Shown here piece by piece: positions 1 to 4,922 of a stretch of 9,568 nt of DNA. How positions within the stretch are numbered: position 1 is the first letter of the stretch; the number at the start of each line of letters is the position of its first letter. The notes under the pieces are model-generated. The model was not told the origin of the DNA and did not search any database. It saw only the letters and a program-made list of their open reading frames with translations. The translations under genes and the position numbers were made by a program. The stretch is from WQTU01 sp031548835 (GTDB taxonomy: Bacteria; Spirochaetota; Spirochaetia; CADAEX01), in contig JAVBQS010000022.1 of the NCBI GenBank assembly GCA_031548835.1, forward strand, positions 1-9,568, read 5' to 3'.

Positions 1-120
1 TGTTTTTTATTATTTCAATGATGAATGAAATTTGTTATAACTTCGGATAATTATAGTTGGGCGAAATTGAATTTTATATTTACGGACCATTTAAGCACAT
101 AGATTGCAAAGGAGGCAATT

Positions 121-963
121 ATGAATATTAATGGAGACTTGCGGGATATAGAAATAATTATTCCGGATGAGAATGAAAATACATTCTTAAATAATATGGA
201 TAATCTATATGTTGCAGAATCACAGATGACTGCACATGAGAGAGAATATATTAATGCTCTTGTTTTAAGAAATAAGCCAAAAAAGCTGCTGGAAATAGGA
301 GTTAGCGCAGGAAGTTCATCTATAGTAATATTAAATGCAATCAAATCTTATGACAATGCAATGCTTCATTCGGTAGATTATAAAGAAAATTGGTATAAAT
401 CTCCAGATAAGAAAACAGGTTATCTTATTGATAATTACACTTCCTTAAAGAACAAATGGAAATTATATACTGGCGGATTATCAATAAATTTCCTGGAAAG
501 CATAGGCGCAGGAATAGATTTTTGCCTTATAGATACAGTACATACAAATCCGGGAGCAATTCTTGATTATTTAATGATATTACCATATTTAACTGATGAT
601 GCAATAGTTTTAGTGCATGATATTGGTTGGTATACATATGATTATCCTGAAAATGTGCTACATATTGCCAATAGTATTTTGTTAAGTACAATAAAGGGTA
701 TAAAACTAATTCAAGGAAATTATGATAAGGAAGATGAAAATAGAGGACGGAGGACATATATATCAAATATCGGCGGAGTTAAATTATCAAGCGAAAGTAA
801 AAATAGCATATATGATATTATAAATTTGTTAACAATAAAATGGGAAACGATTTTAACAGAAAAAGAAGAACAGGAAATAATTGAAGTATTCAAAAAACAT
901 TATAATGAATATTATGTTAACAAAATAATTGATATATTTAAATATCAAAGAAATTATTTTTAA
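121..963 (+). CDS. Class I SAM-dependent methyltransferase (Methyltransf_24-like)
   Basis: The 280-residue protein is predicted to be a cytosolic class I methyltransferase that transfers a methyl group from S-adenosylmethionine. Its substrate cannot be read from the sequence. Motif I of the Rossmann fold is seen at residues 56-66 (LLEIGVSAGSS, with Glu58 and Gly60). An acidic strand end follows at HSVDY (Asp86). Two further motifs, IDTVH (Asp138, His141) and VHDIG (His166-Asp167), match the metal- or substrate-binding positions seen in Methyltransf_24 and sugar or macrolide O-methyltransferase relatives. There is no signal peptide or membrane segment. The ATG at 121 is preceded by AAAGGAGG at 108-115 with a 5-nt spacer, which fixes the start. 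The C-terminal third (residues about 230-280) is Lys/Glu/Tyr-rich and carries no motif I recognise. Such genes often lie in surface-polysaccharide or modification clusters, but the next gene downstream is convergent and unrelated, so that role is only a guess. Confidence 0.82.
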   Translation: MNINGDLRDIEIIIPDENENTFLNNMDNLYVAESQMTAHEREYINALVLRNKPKKLLEIGVSAGSSSIVILNAIKSYDNAMLHSVDYKENWYKSPDKKTGYLIDNYTSLKNKWKLYTGGLSINFLESIGAGIDFCLIDTVHTNPGAILDYLMILPYLTDDAIVLVHDIGWYTYDYPENVLHIANSILLSTIKGIKLIQGNYDKEDENRGRRTYISNIGGVKLSSESKNSIYDIINLLTIKWETILTEKEEQEIIEVFKKHYNEYYVNKIIDIFKYQRNYF

Positions 964-1063
964 TAGACAAAATTCCTTGCATTCAAGCATGTATCTGCAC
1001 ACACTCGCTATATTCCCTTGCTTGCTCAATAGATTTATATATTGTTGATATAAAAAATAACTG

Positions 1064-2092
1064 CTATTTTAAATTATCTTTAGAAGCAATAACTTTTGTA
1101 AATTCTTCAACAAGCTGCAGTTTATTATCCGCTGCCCAATCAAAATTATAATTTATAATTTTAAGATCAGAAATATTTGGAGCTCCTTTTGGAGAAGCTG
1201 CTAATATATTTACAGGAATTCTATATGAATTGTTTGCTGCATATATATCCTGTCCTGCTTTACTTAAACACCAGTCAATAAATTTTTCAGCATTTTTTCT
1301 CTCTTTTTCTTTTCCATTTTTTATAAGAGCAATGCATCCAATCTCATATCCTGTGCCTTCATTTGGAAATAAAAGCCCAACAGGATATCCCTCATTCAAA
1401 GGCTTTAAACACTCGTTTGAAAAAGCAATGCCAATTGCAGCCTCTCCTGAAGCTGTAATTTTAGGAGGGGTAGGCCCGGATTTTGCATATTGTTCTATAT
1501 TTTTATTAAGATCTTTAAAATAATTCCATGCTTTTTCTTCTCCCATTATCTGAACAATTGTTGCAAGAACTGTATAAGCAGTTCCTGATGTTCCAGGGTG
1601 GGACATTGCAATCTTGCCTTTGAAATCATTTTTTAGCAGGTCATTCCAGGAAATAGGATATTCAAGCTGTTTTTCTGCAAACCATTCTTTGTTTACTGTA
1701 AATCCTAAAGCATTGACATATATTGGAGACCAAAAATTATCTGCATTTTGATAAATTCCGGGAATATTTCTAAGTTCAGGAGAATTATATGGTTCAAGAA
1801 GCCCTGCTTTTGCAGCTGCATTAAAATTATCATAATTGCCGCCAAACCATATGCTTGCCTGCTGATTGTTTTTATCAATCATTATTTTTGAATATATTTC
1901 ACCTGCAGAAAGCCTTTCAAAATTTACAGTAATGCCTGTAATTTTTTTAAATGCATCAATATATGATGATATTTCTGTTTCCGGCAATGCGCAATATATT
2001 GTAAGTTCCCTCGAACCTGTTTTGTCACACCCTGTAAATATTATAAATAAAGTTATAAGCAATAATATTAGTAAAACTGGTTTTTTCACCAT
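1064..2092 (-). CDS. ABC transporter periplasmic solute-binding lipoprotein, Fe(3+)/AfuA-type
   Basis: The 342-residue protein is an extracellular solute-binding protein of the FbpA/AfuA/2-aminoethylphosphonate cluster, which captures a ligand for an ABC importer. A lipoprotein signal is seen: MVKKP, a hydrophobic stretch to residue 19, then FTGC with Cys22 as the probable lipidation site. The body has the family's landmarks: LTIYCALPE at residues 30-38, SHPGTSGTAYT at 164-174, GTGYEIGCIALIK at 246-258, and FIDWCLSK followed by YRIPVN near 271-295. AfuA-like members bind hexose phosphates, while FbpA/FutA members bind ferric iron. I do not see the FbpA-type adjacent Tyr-Tyr pair, so the ligand is left open. 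The start is CAT at 2090-2092 on the plus strand (ATG on the minus), with CGGAGA just upstream and a short 3-nt spacer after GGAG. No permease or ATPase gene lies beside it, so it must work with a transporter encoded elsewhere. It converges on the methyltransferase across a 100-bp gap. Confidence 0.85.
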   Translation of the reverse strand: MVKKPVLLILLLITLFIIFTGCDKTGSRELTIYCALPETEISSYIDAFKKITGITVNFERLSAGEIYSKIMIDKNNQQASIWFGGNYDNFNAAAKAGLLEPYNSPELRNIPGIYQNADNFWSPIYVNALGFTVNKEWFAEKQLEYPISWNDLLKNDFKGKIAMSHPGTSGTAYTVLATIVQIMGEEKAWNYFKDLNKNIEQYAKSGPTPPKITASGEAAIGIAFSNECLKPLNEGYPVGLLFPNEGTGYEIGCIALIKNGKEKERKNAEKFIDWCLSKAGQDIYAANNSYRIPVNILAASPKGAPNISDLKIINYNFDWAADNKLQLVEEFTKVIASKDNLK

Positions 2093-2173
2093 TATCTCCG
2101 TATAGTTGAATAATTGCCTGTAATATTAAATCAAAAAATAAAACAGCAGATGCAGATATTATTTTTTTCTTTA

Positions 2174-2202
2174 AGAATATGTTATAACTCCTTATTTGTA
2201 AA
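2174..2202 (-). promoter_or_regulatory. Candidate sigma70-type promoter for the solute-binding protein gene
   Basis: Read on the minus strand there is TTTACA (plus-strand 2197-2202), a 17-nt spacer, then TATTCT (2174-2179). This lies about 80 bp upstream of the start codon at 2092. The match and spacing are reasonable, but the region is so AT-rich that chance matches are expected. Confidence 0.3.
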
Positions 2203-2466
2203 TACTGTTTTTACGTTATAAGAAATTAAATAATTATAATTCGGAAAATTTTTTTATTAAATATAACCAATTTATTTTTATATAATTTTTTTAGTTAAAA
2301 TAAAAATAAAATTTTTATTTATAAAATTCTTTTTCAGTCAATTCTGTCAAAGACCTGATTTCAATTATAAACCTGTAATTTTTATTATTTATCAATGTTA
2401 CAGCGTTATTTTATTTTTTTCCTTTAAATTGTATATAATTCACAATATATACATAAAAATTAAAAT

Positions 2467-2495
2467 TTGTCTGGTGGAAAATTTATCTCTATATT
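2467..2495 (+). promoter_or_regulatory. Candidate sigma70-type promoter for the PAS/HD-GYP gene
   Basis: TTGTCT (2467-2472), a 17-nt spacer and TATATT (2490-2495) lie 40 bp upstream of the ATG at 2535. A second possible -10, TATAAT at 2434-2439, lies further upstream but lacks a good -35 element at the right distance. The assignment rests on consensus and spacing only. Confidence 0.35.
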
Positions 2496-2534
2496 ATTAT
2501 CTATAATATGGCATAATCCAATTTTGGAGGAAGT

Positions 2535-4112
2535 ATGAAATTAGAAAATCTAAAATCAGAACTTGTTTCTATTCTTGTAAATAATACTCCTGTTGCATAT
2601 ATAATTTTGGATGATAAATTCCGTATTCATTATATAAATGATTATTTTTTAAAACTTAGAGATCTAGATTTAAAAGCAACACTAGGAGAGAAATGTTACA
2701 ATATTTCTAATGGCGGTGTGCCTTGCAGCATGTGTGCGGTTGCCCAGGCATTTATGACAGGAAAAAAAGCATTTATATCGCGCAAAGATATATTGCCTGA
2801 TAATTCTGTGAGATTTATCGACGATTATGCCATGCCGTTGCAAAAAAACAATAATGATAAAAATAACTATGTTCTTGAAATAATGGTAAACCGCACCCAG
2901 GAAATGGCTGCACGGGAACAGCGCGATGCAGATTATGATGAAATTCTGTCTATTTTTTCCAAACTGATAGAAGCAAAAGATAATTACACAGCCTTGCATT
3001 CAAATAGTGTAAGAGATATTGCCTACAAACTTGCAAAAGCAATGGGACTTTCTGCAAGAGAAATATTTGATATCTCAATTGCAGCAAGTCTCCATGATAT
3101 CGGCAAAGTAAGTATTCCTGATGCAATTATTAATAAACCTGGAAAACTTACTGATGAAGAATTTAAAATAATTAAAAAACATTCTGTCTCATCTTATGAC
3201 ATGCTTAATGAACTCTCAAGTTTTGATAATATCAAAGATATTGTCAGGCATCATCATGAACGGTTTGATGGAAAAGGATATCCTGATAAGCTTGCGGGAG
3301 ATCAAATCTCATTTGGCGGCAGAGTTATAGCAATAGCAGATACATATGATGCAATAACATCAACCCGTTCTTACAGAAAAGCGCTTACCCATGAATATGC
3401 GCTTGAAGAAATTGCACGCGGAGCAGGAACACAATTTGATCCTGATATTGTAAAAATATTTTTAACTATGGATTTTTCAAAAGAAGAAATTAATTTTCAA
3501 AAGCTTGAAAATAAAAATTGTCCTGTTGAAAGGCTTTTGGAAAAACAGAAAGTTATAACAGAATCAAAAGATATAAGAGAAGATGATTTTAAAAAAATGG
3601 TTGATCAGGATTATCTTCTTAATCAAATACTTGATAATACACCATGCGGATATGTTCTTATGGATACAAACAGGAAAGTTATTTTTGCAAGTAAATATTT
3701 TCTTGAATATATGGGACTTTCCAAAAAAGAAGTTATCGGCAAAATATGCTATGAAGCAGCAGGCATTGGTGTTTTGCCATGTCATAATTGCGCAGTAGAA
3801 CGATCGCTTGAAAGCGGAAAAGCTGAATACATGAGACAGGAACAGGATACAAAAAATGGCAGAAAAATATTTGACCTGTTTGGAATGCCTCTTAAAGATG
3901 AAAATAGTAAAACCAGATATGTAATTGAAATTATAATTGATAGAACAGAAGAGATAAAACTTGAACAAATGCGCGAACAGGATTTTAAAATATTAATTGA
4001 CAGATTAAGCAATATATTAAAAGAACAGCATAGCGATGCTTCATCAAGGAATTTATCATCTGAAATCTTGTTATTATATGAGAGGCTTAATAATCTTTTG
4101 GAGAAAAAATAA
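2535..4112 (+). CDS. PAS - HD-GYP - PAS cyclic-di-GMP phosphodiesterase
   Basis: The 525-residue cytosolic protein has no membrane segment. Order of parts: PAS domain (about 10-120), linker, HD-GYP domain (about 140-310), second PAS domain (about 360-475), helical tail. HD-GYP domains hydrolyse cyclic-di-GMP with a two- or three-metal centre. The residues needed appear intact: His155, HDIGK with His187-Asp188, His216, the HHH run at 239-241, DGKGYP at 245-250, and IADTYD with Asp269. It should therefore be active rather than degenerate. Each PAS domain has the same cysteine signature: Cys54-x9-Cys64-x2-Cys67 in the first and Cys405-x10-Cys416-x2-Cys419 in the second, both in a CY...PCxxCAV context. 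This suggests a metal, Fe-S or redox input, which is an inference. The ATG at 2535 follows GGAGG (2526-2530). The gene stands alone, convergent with tpx. Presence of the enzyme implies that the organism uses cyclic-di-GMP signalling. Confidence 0.93.
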   Translation: MKLENLKSELVSILVNNTPVAYIILDDKFRIHYINDYFLKLRDLDLKATLGEKCYNISNGGVPCSMCAVAQAFMTGKKAFISRKDILPDNSVRFIDDYAMPLQKNNNDKNNYVLEIMVNRTQEMAAREQRDADYDEILSIFSKLIEAKDNYTALHSNSVRDIAYKLAKAMGLSAREIFDISIAASLHDIGKVSIPDAIINKPGKLTDEEFKIIKKHSVSSYDMLNELSSFDNIKDIVRHHHERFDGKGYPDKLAGDQISFGGRVIAIADTYDAITSTRSYRKALTHEYALEEIARGAGTQFDPDIVKIFLTMDFSKEEINFQKLENKNCPVERLLEKQKVITESKDIREDDFKKMVDQDYLLNQILDNTPCGYVLMDTNRKVIFASKYFLEYMGLSKKEVIGKICYEAAGIGVLPCHNCAVERSLESGKAEYMRQEQDTKNGRKIFDLFGMPLKDENSKTRYVIEIIIDRTEEIKLEQMREQDFKILIDRLSNILKEQHSDASSRNLSSEILLLYERLNNLLEKK

Positions 4113-4126
4113 TCCACAAATTTTTT
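4104..4126. terminator. Weak AT-only stem between convergent genes
   Basis: AAAAAAT (4104-4110) and ATTTTTT (4120-4126) can pair across a 9-nt loop, overlapping the stop codon of the HD-GYP gene. It could act as a weak bidirectional terminator between this gene and tpx. There is no GC-rich stem, so support is poor. Confidence 0.2.
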
Positions 4127-4150
4127 GCTGTCATATTTTTTATAATACTT

Positions 4151-4648
4151 TCAGATAGCTTTTACAGCAGAATCATAATCAGGCTCCTGCTCTATTTTTG
4201 GCACAAGCTGCGTATATTTTACTTTTCCTTCAGGATCAATAACAACAACAGATCTTGCAAGAAGTCCTTTAAGCGGGCCGTCTATTATTCTTACACCATA
4301 TTTTTCGCCAAACTTTAATTCACGCATTTCGCTCAAAGTTATAACATTTTTTAGGCCCTCAGCTCCGCAGAATCTTGCTTGGGCAAAGGGAAGATCTCGT
4401 GATATACATAGGACTGCTGTGTCTTTCATATTTCCGGCTATTTCATTAAATTTTCTTACAGTAACTGCACAAACAGATGTATCAAGGCTTGGAAAAATAT
4501 TAAGCACAACAGTCTTTCCTATAAAATCTTTAAGATTCACATCCTTAAGATCATTATTTGTAAGTGTGAAATCAGGAGCTTCTGCTCCGATAGAAGGTAA
4601 TCTACCGCTGGTATTTATTTTTGCTCCTTTAAAACTTATTTCAGACAT
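4151..4648 (-). CDS. tpx: Thiol peroxidase (Tpx, atypical 2-Cys peroxiredoxin)
   Basis: The 165-residue protein reduces hydrogen peroxide and alkyl hydroperoxides using thioredoxin. It closely follows the Escherichia coli Tpx pattern: NIFPSLDTSVC with peroxidatic Cys60 and Thr57, then LPFAQARFCGAEG with resolving Cys94, then DGPLKGLLARSVVVID with the conserved Arg133. An additional Cys81 lies in VLCISRD, as in other Tpx proteins. The length is about that of the family (about 165-168), ending a few residues short of E. coli Tpx. The start ATG (plus-strand CAT at 4646-4648) has a purine-rich leader, AGAGGAGAGGA, ending 5 nt upstream. In E. coli the enzyme is periplasmic or periplasm-associated. 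Here no signal peptide is visible, so a cytosolic site is assumed. It is transcribed away from the copper operon. No GC-containing terminator stem is visible at its 3' end. Confidence 0.96.
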   Translation of the reverse strand: MSEISFKGAKINTSGRLPSIGAEAPDFTLTNNDLKDVNLKDFIGKTVVLNIFPSLDTSVCAVTVRKFNEIAGNMKDTAVLCISRDLPFAQARFCGAEGLKNVITLSEMRELKFGEKYGVRIIDGPLKGLLARSVVVIDPEGKVKYTQLVPKIEQEPDYDSAVKAI

Positions 4649-4782
4649 ATTTATCCTCTCCTCTTATAACATAATTATAATATAAATATATTTTAAAGTT
4701 ATATTTAAAATCTTATTTTTCTCTGAAAGATAAGAAAAGCTTTCTGTTTTTTCTGGTGATAATAATTTTCTGATAGATTTAT

Positions 4783-4798
4783 TTAATTAATTAATTAA
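4783..4798. repeat. Tetranucleotide tract (TTAA)x4
   Basis: Four uninterrupted TTAA units occupy 4783-4798 in the tpx-copA divergent intergenic region, about 140 bp upstream of both genes' start codons. Such a tract could vary in copy number by slippage, but at four units in AT-rich DNA it may be chance. Confidence 0.6.
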
Positions 4799-4835
4799 TA
4801 CTATCTCATTTTCTCCTGATCAGACTGAATTAATA

Positions 4836-4864
4836 TTGACTTTTATAAAAGTAAAACTTATTTT
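4836..4864 (+). promoter_or_regulatory. Candidate promoter of the copA-csoR-copZ operon
   Basis: TTGACT (4836-4841, five of six matches to the -35 consensus), a 17-nt spacer and TATTTT (4859-4864, -10) place transcription start around 4871, inside the dyad at 4866-4903. That arrangement suits repression by a protein bound to the dyad. The spacer contains a perfect 14-bp palindrome, ACTTTTATAAAAGT (4839-4852). The -10 match is modest, so this is a candidate only. Confidence 0.45.
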
Positions 4865-4865
4865 T

Positions 4866-4903
4866 AAAATACCCCACCCCACCCATGTGGGGTGGGGTAT
4901 TTT
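4866..4903. promoter_or_regulatory. Probable CsoR operator / leader hairpin upstream of copA
   Basis: AAAATACCCCACCCCAC (4866-4882) is followed by CCAT (4883-4886) and then the exact reverse complement (4887-4903), giving a perfect 17-bp dyad. It is the only strongly GC-rich element in the surrounding intergenic DNA. Known CsoR operators are G/C-block dyads flanked by TA, with CCC/GGG half-sites near copper genes. As I recall it, the Mycobacterium tuberculosis cso operator carries the same CCCACCCC/GGGGTGGG half-sites. A csoR gene lies in the operon directly downstream, which supports the call. The inner half-site spacing here is 8 nt. In RNA this would be a very stable stem-loop ending 6 nt before the copA SD, so a leader-RNA or attenuator role is an alternative. 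Operator function is inferred, not shown. Confidence 0.75.
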
Positions 4904-4922
4904 GCTAAAAAGGAGATTATGG

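Larger units (their letters stand above)
2093..2534. other. Divergent AT-rich intergenic region
   Basis: This 442-bp region separates the solute-binding gene (-) from the HD-GYP gene (+). It has no open frame with an SD sequence and no RNA gene that I can recognise. It holds candidate promoters for both flanking genes and two copies of GTTATAA (2181-2187 and 2215-2221). It also holds a short all-AT dyad, ATAAAAAT-AAA-ATTTTTAT, near 2299-2320, which is too low in complexity to interpret. No Fur- or PerR-like box stands out. Confidence 0.5.

Noticed and set aside
3..50. A plus-strand open frame from the window edge ending in TAA at 48-50 (…ISMMNEICYNFG), possibly the 3' end of an upstream gene.
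   Set aside because: Only 15 codons are visible, with no recognisable domain or codon pattern. It could be a real C-terminus, but the sequence alone does not support it.
527..766. Minus-strand open frames inside the methyltransferase and similar shadow frames in the other genes.
   Set aside because: They lack SD sequences and recognisable domains, and they lie antisense to well-supported genes.
1028..1056. TTTATAT/ATATAAA stem between the methyltransferase and the solute-binding gene as a terminator.
   Set aside because: It is a 7-bp A-T-only stem with a 7-nt loop and no clean T-run on either strand, so it is too weak to call.
2505..2530. Sigma54-like TGGCAT...TTGGA before the HD-GYP gene.
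   Set aside because: The spacing between the GG and TTG elements is wrong for -24/-12, and the second element is part of the SD sequence, 5 nt from the start codon.
4649..4690. PerR/Fur-like box upstream of tpx (TTATAA repeated with 5-nt spacing near 4664-4680).
   Set aside because: The PerR consensus needs two 7-bp arms around one base. The spacing and arms here do not fit, and TTATAA words are frequent by chance in this DNA.
4696..4707. The 12-mer AAAGTTATATTT, also present near 8009-8020, as a shared regulatory word.
   Set aside because: It is low-complexity AT sequence with no consistent position relative to a promoter. Chance is sufficient.
4839..4922. Riboswitch in the copA leader.
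   Set aside because: There is no known riboswitch core. The leader is short and explained by the operator-like dyad and SD.
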